Below are positions 10,741-22,564 of a DNA stretch of 64,000 nt, one piece after another. Under the pieces are notes generated by a model, which did no database searches, was not told the DNA's origin, and worked only from the letters and a program-made list of their open reading frames with translations. Location of the stretch: contig OZ023182.1 of assembly GCA_963995505.1 (NCBI GenBank), positions 263,001 to 327,000 of the forward strand, in the 5' to 3' direction. How positions within the stretch are numbered: position 1 is the stretch's first letter; every line of letters starts with the position of its first letter. Source of the DNA: Hypericum androsaemum (lineage: Eukaryota > Streptophyta > Magnoliopsida > Malpighiales > Hypericaceae). The position numbers and the translations under genes were made by a program.

Positions 10741-12013
10741 ATGAAAGATAAAGCCCGAAATACCATGACATGCCAATTAATAGTGTATCACCCAACCCAT
10801 TGGTTAAGAATAATTTCATTAGGGCTTTGGACTCTTAATCGGCTATATTAAGAAGATTGATCTATTCATGGCAGGATCATAGCCTCATATATTTTGTTGG
10901 CCGAACACAATTTAACTTCTAGTCGACACCCTTGGGCTTGTAATAGAAAAGTAATTCTTTCTATGAATTGGATAGGGGCCGCGCGAACGCAGGCCCCCTC
11001 TGCCACAAATTACGACGTAGGCTCTCCCACTTTGGGGAGACCTTAAGCCTGCACCCCTCCTAAGTGCATGGAGGTCACAGGCCTAGGCCATGGGCCTTCA
11101 TGATCGCCCATTGACCCCGTCCAGGTAAGTAAGTTATTCGGTAGCCATGCCGTTTTTTTTATAGCGTCTCCTCGTGAGTTTCATGTTGCTTCTTTCGATG
11201 TGGTACAAATGGCTCAACACCAATAGCTTGCTTACACTTAATCCCGTGACGTTTTGTGATCGATTTTTTTAATAATCACAATTATATTTAATTTTAAAAT
11301 GTAAATAAGTATAAATATTCTCTAATTTTATTTCAATAATTTATAAGTGTAAAAATTATAATTTAATTAATATTCATTTAACAAAACTAAAAAATAATCT
11401 TATCAAAAAATTAGTTTGTATGGATTGGTCCAGTTGAATCAATGGTCAACGTTCGGGCTACCATTCTTCGAATTTTGGCATAAAAATTGCCTGTATTATT
11501 GTTGGGTCGTTGTCTGTTCGACGGAATATTTTGAAACAGTGTCAAGATTTATTTGCGGTTTATACTTTACCCGGAAACTCATCTTCTTCTTTTTCTATGC
11601 GCCATCTAAAGAAAGAAGATCTATTAAGCTTTGGAAAAAAAAGGGAAGGATTTAGTGTAAATTGATTACAAATTCTTCATTACCTACATGAACATTCCAA
11701 AGAATTCTTACATAAGAAATCAAATTGGCTAGTTCACAATTTCATTACCTCAGTCTAAGGTCTATCTGCATATACTACGGCTATGATTCGTGATTTCAGA
11801 GATCAAATTTTAGCCAATTAAACATTTGCATGCTAGTCTACCATTCCAGGAACTTTTATAAACCCGGCATCCTCTTTTCCCTTATCCGCGGATGGTCGAT
11901 TCAATCAACGAGGAGATCGCATCGATGAACTGCAGATATTTACTAAACCAGCTAACAGGGATACAGATGAAGGAACATCAGTTGGGGAGCTGTTTGGCCC
12001 CTGTGTACAAACG
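10741..12013. other. spacer between the plastid insertion and PP2C
   Basis: The stretch at 10975-11145 is unusually G+C-rich for this window and may be more organellar or repeat DNA that I cannot place. The rest is AT-rich. The last about 150 bp before 12014 should be the PP2C 3' UTR. Confidence 0.35.
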
Positions 12014-13496
12014 CTATTTGGAAGTAGAAACAGGGTGAATCTGCTGAGGAAGTAATGTGGAGTGGAAGAAGAGGCAAATGGCTGATATGTCATCCATAGC
12101 TATCCCTCTCCTCTTGCGCTTCCACGCCCGAGCAGCGAATTGAACCAGACGCTTAGCTGCTTTCTCCCTTTCTGGCGTCGAGGAAACAATTTGGACGGCT
12201 TCCTCATTCGATATAACATCCCACACCTGGAGACATACAGGAGGTGACAACAACACATAAGATCGACACTTCAACATGTTCGGAGTTTAGTTCTTTATAA
12301 CTAATAAGCAGACTACTTACCCCATCAGTAGCAAGAACAATGAACTGGTCTTTGCTGGTTATATGTCTGTGTGTAACTTCAGGCACCGAAATGAGTCCAA
12401 AATCCTTCACGCAGTAGTCTCCGAAGGCTCTGGACATAGCGAGTCCAGGCGAGTCCTCATCTGGCAACCAAACTCTGTGCACGCCTGGCTCGTCGCTCAG
12501 GCAGAACACCCGTCCATTGCACTGAACTATTCGATCAGCCTCGTCTGCAAGGTTGATTGTTTTGTCTTAACAGTAAGCTTAAAGTTTTCTTTCACTTGGA
12601 AAGGAAGGAAACAAAACAAGATACTAACGAGGCAAATTCGGCTTGAAGTCAGTAGTAAGTTGAACGGCTGCCAAGCTTCCGTCATCCGAAATGGTTCCTA
12701 AAACAGCTCGAGAGTCTCCCACATTTGCTATTACAATGTGATCACCCTATTGACATAAACAGAAACAGAAGTGAGTGAATTCATTAATTTAAGCTCTTCA
12801 ATTATAAGAACCAGAGGTTTTATCCTATCAGATGGGATCAGCTATATGAAACTCATGCCAAATTATAACAGAAGTAACAGTACCTGTCTGACTAGGGTCA
12901 GAGCAGTAGTCCCGCTGTGGAATGTGTCGATCTTTCGATGCAGCTCTAGTTCATGGTCTACGGCAGCACAGGCTTTGATATAGGAATGCTTCCATAAGTT
13001 GAATCTTTGGAGCTTGTTGTCCAGTTCGAGACCGATATCTGGGTCGATCGAGCCTTGAGCAAGCGTCTCCTGCCAATTGCTAAGCAGGCAGGAAGGCAAT
13101 GATTCTCTGACTTTCTTTGCCATAAAATGCCCCCACGGACCGTGCCCATCGAAGATCCCGCAGAACATCATGTCTGCTTGGCACCCGAATTCCTGATCAC
13201 GCCAAGCAGAAATCACAAGGGTGGTTAATACAAGGGGTCTTCATCAAGGAAACAAGTTCAAACCTCACCTCCCAAACAATGAAGCAATCCTGGTTCACTC
13301 CTTTCTCGCCTCTTTTCGAAAAAAGCGACGCGAAGTTATCCGAGCCATCGACATTTACAAAACCAGAGGATCTCATGACAAGTTCATTCTTCTTCGCCAT
13401 TGCATCGGCAGCTTCTCTGCAATCGCCACCGAGTCTCCCTTTCCTTATGGACAGAGACCTCGCCAACCCGTTGAACATAGACGATAGATGCCCCAT
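12014..13496 (-). CDS. protein phosphatase 2C (PPM family)
   Basis: Five minus-strand exons (13496-13269, 13192-12884, 12746-12629, 12544-12321, 12226-12014) give 363 aa, all with GT..AG introns and correct phase. The PP2C motifs appear in order: GVNQD (Asp70), CGIFDGHGPWGH (Asp91), SGTTALTL, NVGDSRAVLG (about 187-195), SRAFGD, ATDGVWD (Asp292) and MDDISA (about 337-341); the aspartates are the Mn/Mg ligands of the catalytic centre. It removes phosphate from Ser/Thr in protein substrates. The sequence type resembles the plant clade E enzymes, but I cannot fix the orthologue. The N-terminal MGH start differs from the acylated MGxxxS form only in detail, so membrane anchoring is possible but unproven. 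Exon 1 and the upstream region are duplicated at 33914-40452. Confidence 0.93.
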
Positions 13497-16400
13497 TGCC
13501 AAGACACCAACCAAGTTGCTATGCTTATCCCAAGTATAATGACTGAGAAGCAAGAGAAAAGATAAAACAATTTAAGAGCAAGGAAGGAAAAATTTGTTTC
13601 TTCTGCAACTAAATTCATGGTTTCTAAGAAACAGGGTGGTTGAGGCACATAGAGAAGATGTGTTCCAAAAAGTGGCAAGATGACATGCAGCTGACTCATA
13701 AAGTAATGAATCTGACAATTATAATAGCCCAGTAAAAACCAAATCCTGTGAATCTAAATGCAATTCAACACGCAGAGAATGTACAATCTGACATGGAATT
13801 CCATCACTGGATCTTGTTAGAATATTCCAAAAGGAAAAGAACAATCGTCAAAGTGGCCATATAAATGTGACTTTCCAGGCTATCCTCCTCTTTACTATTC
13901 TTGGATTCTTACTCGGGAGAAATCGCTGTGAATGGTAGTGGGATACAAACTTCAACTGCTTCATGAGCAGCCGCCGAAAGACAAGCTCCTTATTCCAGAA
14001 GGGCGCAAAGTAAATAAGAAAGTAACCAACGAATCGGCGAGGATCTAAATTGTTCTAACTTTGAGTCCTTGGAAACAAGAAAAGTAAACGAGAAAGGATC
14101 TAAATTGACGTACCACAAGGATAGACAAATTTTGCCATTTTGGTAGTAGATTGCCAAGAGGGGCAAGTAACTAAGCAACAAAATCAACAAAGGGTTCCTA
14201 CTTCCTAGTAGTAGTATCTTGCCTAATTTTCTTGGGAAAACTGTAGCCAAGTATATCCCCAAAGCAAGGAAGGGAAATAGTTGGACTAATGCTAGGTAGA
14301 TCAAAACTTAAGACGCAAACTCTTCCCTTCCATACGTTACAAGTACTTTTCTTTGAAGGGTCATATCCGTTACTAACACTAGCCTAATTTTGCTAATCTG
14401 GGTGATCTTGTCCATGTGGTAATTCTATTACAGGAAAAGAACACGCCTAACTCGTCTAATGACTTTGTCATCCAAGAGAGAAGGAAAGAAACGTTTATGT
14501 TCTGTTTCCCACACCATTCATTACATGATCATATCCAAACAAACATAGCAACTTTTTGGTCAATCGCCCTATACGTATGACGATTAATTTAGAGTCGAGC
14601 AAAGTTGGACACAGCAGACTCTAGAACGCCGCCCTCTATATGTTAACAGATAAAGTAACTAAACACACTTATTTTTCTCTCCGAGAAACTGCCAAACACA
14701 CTTCCAATAGCAAAACCGGAAGAAGGGTACGAGAGGATAAGGATTGAGACCTTATAGAGAGAGAGGAAGAGAGAGGAAGAAGGGAGAGATAAATATGCTG
14801 TATGAATATCAGAGGGAAGGGGTCCCGTGGAGATGCCGGGAAGGTGACGTCATGGTCGGCCGGAAGTGGAAGAGGGAAATGAAACAGAACAACAATGGTG
14901 GCCGAGACTTGGAGACACCGAATGCATGGACGACGCGTCACGACCATACATTGCAGCAGCAGCGGCAACTCCAAAGATCTTTCTTCTCTCTGTCGCTACC
15001 ATATATTTATCAGCTCGAAGGAAACGACAACAATCGAGAAGCGAAAAGGCTTATGGATTCTTGGAAGCTATTTATCGGTATATGCACGCGCACAACACAC
15101 AGGTGTCTAAAACTATGGTCCTTGTATTACATTATTCGTTATTATTAGGTTTAAGAAAAAGGAAAAGTCTTTATGTTTTGTTGTTAGTGGTTAATTATAA
15201 ATGGAAAGTCCCTTTCACTGTAGCGTATTTTTAAATAAGTATGAACCGTTACATGTTGCTATGTGATATTTATGGGGGCTAGTTTATAGTTTATAAATAA
15301 TTTTGTAAGTGACTTTATATTTTTCTACATTTATAATAACTCAAATTCGAAATTTTAATTTTTTTCAATTGATTTAAATGCTTGTTTGTTGTTTAAAAGG
15401 ATGTCATGACAATTTTAAGACTAGTAAATTTTGGAATGAGAAGGTGACTCTTGTTTCTATCTTCTGTCCTTCTGGAAATTATATCTGTAGTTATATATTT
15501 CTTAATATCTATACATTATAAAAAAAATTCATTGTAAAAACTTGAATCGTGAATTTCGGCAAGTACCTTTTAGCTCATAATATCTATGTTAATATGGTAA
15601 GTATACGTCTCTTGGATTGCTTGGTGACTCTCTTCTTTTTGCTATTTTTTTATTTACATTGAATTTCTTAATTGGTCGTTCATGTGGGCTACGAATACGA
15701 ATGGATGTTAGAATATGATTGTATCTCAATTGTTGAGGGGATGGTCAACTGTGGTTAGCCAAGGTTGTGGGATTTGTTACGAAATGATTGGTGGATTTAA
15801 ATTAGAAATAGCCGGTCAGCCATCACCGAGCTATTTTATTGCTATTATTTGTAGGCCATATCTGTATTTATTTATTTTCAAGCCAGACTCGGAACACATG
15901 CGGCTTGCAAGAGAAGTGACGACATCATTTTAGATCCGATCGATTTTAAAACCATCTTGATTGGTAATTAGTGTTTCTCCGTGCCAGGGAAGATGGCTAG
16001 AAAGAACCATCTTAGTGACTTTTCATTTCATGGTCAAAACTGAATAGAGGATATATCGTTAAAGTTTGCTAAGTAGGATCTCTAAATTCGTATGATCCCA
16101 TTAATCCAACACTATAATAATCTCACCCAAAATAGGTGCTCATCTGTTTGACTTTTCCTATTATAAATTGCCAAAAAGAGAAAGATTTCTCAAAAATAGA
16201 TGCTCATTTTTCATGTTTTCCTTTCAAAAATATGGTGGCGGGGGACGAGCCGAGCAGCGGGATGCAAGCTTATGGCGGCGGAGAGCAACGTAGAATGGAA
16301 GAAATAAAAGGGGGGGAGAGAGATGATTTATTTATTATGTTTAACATTTTTTGGATAAATAAAATATCATTCATTCACCTCAAACACTCATCAAAGGTAG

Positions 16401-17015
16401 TTACATCATAGATCTTTAGTACTAGATAACGTTTATCAAACGTACTATAATGATAAGTGATATCTAAATACATAATCCAAGGTATCGCCAAAAAAATAAA
16501 ACAAAAAATGTCCAAAGGTCGTGACAAACCTAGACCCGTATATATACCTATCCAAAATATCAAGCAAATTACCAAATTATGGAAGTTCGAATGTCTAGTT
16601 TTGATTCTGAACACATGCCGCATCTTTTATTATGTTTAACATTACGTAAGTAATTTTTGTGATAAATAATCGTCGATGTCATCGTAGATGGATCTCAGAA
16701 CAATAATAAAGACGTTAAATTATGTTTTAAAACAAAAAAATCCTATTGATAATATTCAAATAAACTAAAGAGAGTAATTTTTTCTTATTTATTTATTCTT
16801 TCTGGCCAAATGCTTCCAACTTGACACGATGCAAAGAAAATGGTTTCTTTGATCAAAATGATAAGAAACTGGTTTGATTTAAGAGGATTTTGGTTCTAAC
16901 AAAATGCATTTTTTAGTAAACAAGGAGGCTTGGAGGAGGTCGGTGGATTTGGGAAAAGTGAGGGATGGCGGTGGCCATAAAATTGGGTAAGAAGTCGAGA
17001 TTAGGGTTAGAATAA
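13260..17015. repeat. segmental duplication, copy 1 (PP2C exon 1 and upstream DNA)
   Basis: Nearly the whole interval can be aligned by eye with 33914-40452 in the same orientation, once the insertions in each copy are removed. It starts a few bases inside PP2C intron 1, so exon 1, the PP2C 5' flank and about 3.5 kb of further upstream DNA are shared. Copy 1 has a private LINE insertion at 16349-16625. A readable pyrimidine-rich block at about 14700-14980 may be PP2C leader, but no other gene is recognisable. Homology fades near 17015. Confidence 0.88.
16349..16625 (-). mobile_element. 5'-truncated LINE insertion specific to duplication copy 1
   Basis: The 277-bp insert lies between two perfect 18-bp copies of TTTATTATGTTTAACATT (16331-16348 and 16626-16643). 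The insert begins on the plus strand with a T run, so its poly(A) end faces left and it is in minus orientation. The paralogous position near 40060 lacks it and acts as an empty site. Its interior shares a TTATCTAGTAC block with the LINEs at about 5780 and 36712. Confidence 0.85.
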
Positions 17016-17125
17016 TTTGATGAAATTTAGGTAATTGATGACGTTTTCACGATAGATAAAAGAAGAGAAATTGGAATAATACATAAAAGTTCAATTAACT
17101 AAGGTTAAAAAAATGCCAGTTAACT
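16644..17125. other. spacer before the copia deletion derivative
   Basis: AT-rich sequence; its left part is the end of duplication copy 1. The last five bases, TAACT, are the left target duplication of the next element. Confidence 0.5.
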
Positions 17126-17392
17126 TAGGAATTCAGCAACTAAAGAACAAACGCACAAAAAATACGGACACAAGATATAACGTGGTTCGACCTAATGCCT
17201 ACATCCACGGAGAGAAAGGAAAATTTTTATTGATGGATCCAAGTCACAAAGCAATACAAAACCCTTGGGTAACATGCCTTCATATAGAGGCAAACTCTTG
17301 TACATCAAGTAATCTATTTAAGTCAAATTAGGAGTCCGAAACAAAACAGAAAAATAATTTTTCTTTTACTTTTGTCCTCGCCAAACTCAACA
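17126..17392 (-). repeat. 3' LTR of the copia deletion derivative
   Basis: It aligns base for base with 19135-19401, ending in CTCAACA. Three terminal bases (TGT) are missing at the left end next to the target duplication. Confidence 0.92.
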
Positions 17393-17404
17393 ATCTCCAC
17401 CTTG
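17393..17404 (-). promoter_or_regulatory. polypurine tract
   Basis: On the minus strand the sequence CAAGGTGGAGAT directly precedes the 3' LTR, the position and composition expected of the plus-strand primer for reverse transcription. Confidence 0.75.
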
Positions 17405-17594
17405 GCGAGAAATCATCCCGTGGACAAACCATGAAGCTCTATCCGAACTTCAACAAAACTCCACATTGACGAAACACCGCCCCATGAAGAGATGAGATCT
17501 TGCAAGACCAATTTGACTCCATCGATTCCACCTCGGACCATAGATACACTGCCATCAATAAGACCATCTCAACTTTCTCACCACCTTAGTTCAA

Positions 17595-18476
17595 TCACTT
17601 GGAGCCAGCCCCTAAGCTCGAGCTTATGAGCTTGCTTGGCGTCTTTCCTCCAATCTCCATCGAACCCCAACTAGCAAGTCCACCTGCTGAAACAAACTTG
17701 TGAGATACCCGATTCACCCGTGGTGCTACCAACGGCTTTGCATTGCCCATGCAAAACCTACCCAACACCTTTGACGTGCACGTCCCTTTAGACAACCATA
17801 GCGAGAACTTGCTAACTTTGTCTCTGCGAATTCTAACTCTACTCAAACCATTCATGTCAAGCCTTCGCTCCATCACAGAAGAGCTTTTCTCCCCTTCATC
17901 GAAACCCAACGAGGTGACTTCAACTACAACTGTGTTCCCCACTAACCTGTAGGTGTTCCTAGCATCCCTTTCACCCTTCATCACCACCTCGGTATCCTTT
18001 TCTACCTCAATTAGCCCGCCTACAACCTCATAGCTGTACCTGCTACAATCCAAGGCTCTTAATGAGATCAAATTTCTCTCCAAATTTGGAACAAGCCTAA
18101 CCTCACACAATTTCCTTTCAATACCATCCCACATCTTGATTCTCAAGTCTCCTATGCCAGCAATTCTACAAGTACAACCATCACCCATAGTCACCATACC
18201 TGAATCAATGAACTTGTAGGTGTCGAACCACCCTTTCTTGGACGTCATGTGAAAGGAACAAGTGCTATCCAAAATCCAGGAACCAGAATGCTTTGGACTT
18301 GATAAAATAGAAAGAAGATCACCATCCGACCCGTCCGAATATGAGGCCACATTCACGAAACCCGATCCTTTTCTCTCGCGATCCCGAGTTCTTCTTAGAC
18401 AATCCTTCTTTACATGCCCTTTTTTTCGCACTCGAAGCAATTTCCTTTGAACCTCCTTGACCTCGACCTGGATCAT
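17595..18476 (-). pseudogene. copia zinc knuckle and protease remnant
   Basis: The frame starts within a damaged CCHC knuckle (KKGHVKKDC remains; the first two cysteines are lost) and continues to a protease-like site SWILDSTCSFHMTS, where family members have DSGCSFHM. Beyond the protease the frame runs open to near the polypurine tract without any integrase motif, so a large internal deletion removed the rest of pol. It is offset by one frame from the gag upstream, with only 4 bases of overlap. Confidence 0.8.
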
Positions 18477-19105
18477 TTTTCATCTTCACTACGACCACTA
18501 TGGCTACCCCTCATAACTAGCCCTTCTGCTTGTTCAACGCCAGTTTTCCTTCTTTGATGAAACTCTAGCAGAGCACTTGTGATATCTTCCAACACCAGGG
18601 ACTCCTTCCCCCAAGTTAGAGTTGTAACCAAATTTTTGTAGGAGCCTGGTAAGGAATTCAGGAGCAACAATGCCTTGTCTTCTTTCTCGAACTTCACATC
18701 AACCTTTCTCAAGTCGCTCACAAGTTGACTGAAAATATTAATGTGTTGGCTCAAATCTGAGCCCGCCTCCATCTTGAGCCCGTATAATCTTTGCTTAAGA
18801 TAAAACTTGTTCGACAAAGACTTAGACATATACCTTGCCTCCAATTTCTTCCATACCTCAGCTGGTGACTCCTCATCTATGACATGATACATCACATCGT
18901 CTGCCAAGCACAAGCGAATTATCGCCACCGCCTTGGCCTCCATCTCCTTCCACTCTTGCTCCTCCATCTTCTCGGGCTTCTTCTCCGAGAGCATGATGAC
19001 CATCCCTTGTTGCACGAGGAGATCCTTGACACGCCTTTGCCATAACCCAAAATTCGATGAACCATCGAACTTCACAAGAGCAAACTTCGCGCCGTGATCC
19101 GACAT
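18473..19105 (-). pseudogene. copia gag of the deletion derivative
   Basis: About 210 codons of uninterrupted gag begin at an ATG about 12 bases after the primer-binding site. Family motifs include FDGSSNFGLWQRRVKDLL, AVAIIRLCLADDVMYHV, AEVWKKLEARYMSKS and LLLLNSLPGSYKNL. The frame ends by a frameshift just before the zinc knuckle. Gag still being open while pol is deleted fits a non-autonomous element. Confidence 0.85.
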
Positions 19106-19117
19106 CCTCCAACCTTA

Positions 19118-19129
19118 GCTCTGATACCA
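19118..19129 (-). promoter_or_regulatory. primer-binding site (initiator tRNA-Met)
   Basis: The minus strand reads TGGTATCAGAGC, the standard plant copia primer site, two bases inside the 5' LTR. Confidence 0.9.
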
Positions 19130-19131
19130 CT

Positions 19132-19401
19132 TGTTAGGAATTCAGCAACTAGAGAACAAACGCACAAAGAACACGGACACAAGATATAACGTGGTTCGGC
19201 CTAATGCCTACATCCACGGAGAGAAAGGAGAACTTTTATTGATGGATCCAAGCCACAAAGCAATACAAAACCCTTAGGTAACATGTCTTTATATAGAGGC
19301 AAATTCTTATACATCAAGTGATCTATTTAGGTCAAATTAGGAGTCTGAAACAAAATAGAAAAATAATTCCTCTTTTACTTTTGTCCTCGCCAAACTCAAC
19401 A
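19132..19401 (-). repeat. 5' LTR of the copia deletion derivative
   Basis: 270 bp with ends TGTTAGG and CTCAACA, followed by the target duplication TAACT. Confidence 0.93.
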
Positions 19402-19406
19402 TAACT

Positions 19407-20378
19407 AGATAAAATATTTGCCACCTAGTTAGAAAAACTAAAATTATATTATATGTGTGTTAAAAGTCGAAACTACACAGCATTCAAGTGGACTATTTCT
19501 AAAAAAAAGTAGACTATTACATTAAAAAAAACTCAACTAGTGGTTATAACTTGCTTTCGGAACTGGTTAAAAATTTATAACCCTCTAAACTACCATCCAA
19601 TTAATAGAGGAAGTTAGTACGGTGAATAAAACAGCAGATTAGATATTGTACACCTAATCCCATAAAATAGCTCGCAGAAATTATCGGTAAACATTTTTTT
19701 CGAATATTTGTCACGGCAAGTGCTTGAAAGTTTTATTTTTGAGGAACGTGCTTGAAAGTTCGTAATGATCTCTAGGCCCACTAACTCAACGGAAATTTGT
19801 GGCGCTCATTGAGTAGTCGGAATCTGGTGGTCCCCACCCCACAAACACGAAATCTCTCGTGGGTCAAGGACCCCGACGACCCGAGCTCGATAATATCACC
19901 ATTTCATTCGTTTAATTTATTCCCCAGTCTCTCTTGTACAGATTAATAGTTGGATTTTATTTAATCTCAAAATTAATAAGAAAATGCTACTGATTAAATT
20001 TTTTTACATAAAACCCAGCAATGATTGACTCAGATATATCATAAAGTAAGATTAAAAACAATTAATAGCTGATAAATATTTAAACAAATACAATCAGCTC
20101 CGGTTTTGTTTGTTTTTAAACAACTTGTTTGATAAAAATATTATAGAATTAATTTGAAAAAATTCATTCCAAACAAAACGTTAATCTGATTCAATTCCTT
20201 CCTAACACTTGTGTGCTGTGTCGGTATAAGTTTTCATGATTTGCTGGGATGGGCTCTTTGAATTGATGTTTTAGGATGGTTTTGGCCAACATGCAATAGG
20301 GAGTCGTGATTAGCTTTGAGAATGAGGCGTGAAATTAAATCCAGCGAGACATATCAACATCAAGATATAATTTTTTTT
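19407..20378. other. spacer
   Basis: AT-rich DNA without a recognisable gene. It contains one tail-only retroposon insertion (19498-19508). Confidence 0.45.
19498..19508 (+). repeat. tail-only retroposon insertion
   Basis: TCT plus eight A's lie between GTGGACTATT (19488-19497) and GTAGACTATT (19509-19518), a 10-bp target duplication with one mismatch. Confidence 0.55.
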
Positions 20379-20383
20379 CTATC

Positions 20384-21091
20384 TGTTCGGTATGGAACCT
20401 GAGTACGAGTGAAGTATTCGGGTGGTTCGAGTGAAGAGCCTTGAGGATGGTCCGAGAGTTGATCGATTGGGTTTGGAGTTCGAGGACTCTCGGAGAATCA
20501 ATCGAGTCAAGAGTCGAGTGAAGACGTTTAGAACATCCGAGGAGTCGTGCGGTTTGAGTGAAGAGCTTGAGGATGATCGGGGTGATGATCGGGTCAAGAT
20601 ACGAAGCCGAAGAAGAGCTTTGTGAAGAAGCTGAAGGGTTGGCGCCCGCCAGGTATTGCGCCCGCCAAAATACCTGGCGGGCGCCAAAATTCATCCAGGA
20701 GATTTCAGGTGAACAGTAGTTGGCACCCGCCAAGCAGCCCGGGAAAAGTATTTTTTGGTGGACCAAAATGTCCCTTTCGACCCCAAATAGTTTCCTAGGT
20801 TGTGGGCACTATAAATACCCATTCTTGGCCTCCTAAGAAGGTTGGCAAAAGGCTCTCCAAGTGAAGGAGAGGCCAAGTGCCTACTTCTCCAAAGAGAGAG
20901 AGAAGAGGGAAAGGGGTGGTGATCTGCAAGTGAAGGAGAGTGGCCTAAGTGCCCAAGTGCTCTCCAAGTGAAAGAGAGAGAAGAGTGAGAGGGTTAGAAG
21001 GTGTGAACCCCTAGTGAAAGGGTTGCCCAACTCTCCAAGTGAAGGAGAGTTGCCCAAGAAGAAGAAGAACTCCAAGTGAAGGAGAAGAGAG

Positions 21092-21132
<41 letters not shown>

Positions 21133-21470
21133 CAAAGAGTGTGGGTAGCCTCAAGAGAGAAAAGGCCAAAACCCAAGTGAAGGGTAGCCAGTCCAAGTGA
21201 AGGAGAAAGAGTGAGAAGAGGATAGAGTGAGCCAAGTGTGTTGGCATCTATTGTAAGAACAAGTGTGAAGTATAGTGGAATCTCTCCTAACTTGGAAGTC
21301 CCCGGATGTAGATCATTATGGATCGAACCGGGTAACCAAATTTTTGTGTCCCTCCTTGTACTTTCTTTGTGTTTGTGTGCTTGTACTTCTCGTGGCATTG
21401 TAGTTTGCTCGTGTTTATTTCTATTGTGTTGCTTGAGCCCCCGTAGGTGAATCGGGTGTTTACCCCAACA
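20384..21470 (+). repeat. solo LTR with TSD CTATC
   Basis: The 1087-bp unit starts TGTTCGGTATGG, ends GTTTACCCCAACA, and is flanked by CTATC at 20379-20383 and 21471-21475. A TATA box (CTATAAATA) is at 20809-20817. A leader-like segment after it is built of degenerate CTCCAAGTGAAGGAGAG repeats and a GA microsatellite (about 21085-21129). The 3' part has the U5-like pattern seen in plant LTRs. No internal region is attached, so the internal DNA was lost by LTR-LTR recombination. The superfamily is undetermined. Confidence 0.9.
20641..20685. repeat. perfect GC-rich palindrome in the solo LTR
   Basis: The 17-base arm GGCGCCCGCCAGGTATT (20641-20657) is repeated inverted at 20669-20685 with an 11-base spacer. 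It lies about 125 bp upstream of the LTR TATA box, where it might act as a promoter element or form a hairpin. Confidence 0.9.
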
Positions 21471-21495
21471 CTATCGACATGCTTTTTTCTTTCGC

Positions 21496-22166
21496 TTTTT
21501 TTTTTGGTAAATAATTTTGTTGCTCCATGAAAATTACAACCCATTGGGCAGAATGTCATGGCCAAATGAATGACCAAAGCCCTAACATCACAGCAAGAGC
21601 ATAAAAGCAAAAGGAACCCAACAAATTCAAGCCGAGAGTCTAGAAAGAGGAAAAGATCTTGGCCGGCAAGGTTAGATATGCTTTTTGGCCAAATAAGCCA
21701 TTTTTTGGCTCACAAGTTGATTGTATGATGGAGAATGTCAAGATTGAAGATCCGTTCTTCAAAAATCATTTGATTCCTCATCGTCCAAGTACACCTTCAT
21801 AATAGCATCACAAATTGAGAACCAGACCTTCCCAATCGTGCAACCACTAACCAAGTACAACCAAGCGAGAAGTGAGTTAGCGACAGAGGGTCCAATGCAC
21901 CAAGAGATGCCCAACCGACGAGTGAAAACGTTCCAAATGAGTCAGATTGGGTTGCAATGGAGAAGCAAGTGTGCACCCGATTCATCATTAATGCCACTGA
22001 TTAGACATAAACAATCCCAATAATTGAGTCTTCGCATCCTGATGAGATTGTTCTTGGTAGGGAGACGGTCTTGTAAGAATTGTCACATGGAGCATTCAAC
22101 CTTAAGTGGGATCATGCCAGTCCAAATCTTAGAAATTTCCGCCATCGAAAGTGCATCCGAATAAAG
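21496..22166 (-). mobile_element. 5'-truncated L1-type LINE, zf-RVT region
   Basis: The 671-bp insert is flanked by the 10-bp duplication TTTCTTTCGC (21486-21495 and 22167-22176), with the poly(A) tail as a T run at 21496-21505. The minus-strand translation reads DRLPTKNNLIRMRRLNYWDC and, further on, AHLLLHCN and RRLGISWCIG, the zinc-binding domain found after reverse transcriptase in plant L1 elements. Stop codons interrupt it, so this is an old dead copy. Confidence 0.9.
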
Positions 22167-22176
22167 TTTCTTTCGC

Positions 22177-22553
22177 AATTTTTTCTACCTAATTTTATCG
22201 TGGAGGGATTTTAATGAAATCAAAATAGTAGATATTAAATATCACTATTAATAAACTCCTCATATAAAAAATAATTCCTTCCTACCCGTTATCTCGTGAG
22301 AACGTAACGTTTGGTTGTTGAACGGTATTTTCCCTATATTTAGGTGCAATAAGGCCGTAATATTAAATGGGAAAAAGTTACTAAGATTTCCTCTGGAGTT
22401 AGCCGTCCACTTAAATTTTTTTTTTGGTTGAAGAAATCCACTTTACTGAATGAGTGGTTTTTGTCGACTTTTTTTTCCTATGAAGAAGAGTGTTTTTTAT
22501 GCCGACATCTTTTTTCTTTGCAGGGGAGTGATCTTTTGCCGACATCTAATAAT
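22177..22553. other. spacer
   Basis: AT-rich, no gene seen. Confidence 0.4.
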
Positions 22554-22564
22554 GTATAAAATGT

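Larger units (their letters stand above)
17126..19401 (-). mobile_element. copia deletion derivative with two LTRs
   Basis: The element is 2276 bp, bounded by TAACT at 17121-17125 and 19402-19406. Minus-strand order is 5' LTR, primer-binding site, gag, zinc-knuckle remnant, protease remnant, polypurine tract, 3' LTR. Integrase, reverse transcriptase and RNase H are absent, so it could move only with help from an intact relative. The left LTR lacks the first three bases (TGT), otherwise the two LTRs have the same length. They differ at about 18 of 267 positions by my count, and every difference I see is a transition. Confidence 0.92.

Noticed and set aside
10440..10751. Plus-strand 102-codon frame
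   Set aside because: It overlaps the minus-strand rps12 exon in plastid-derived DNA; no such plastid gene is known to me on that strand.
14669..14974. Separate minus-strand gene upstream of PP2C
   Set aside because: The open frame is pyrimidine-rich low-complexity translation and is broken in the duplicated copy; more likely promoter or leader of PP2C.
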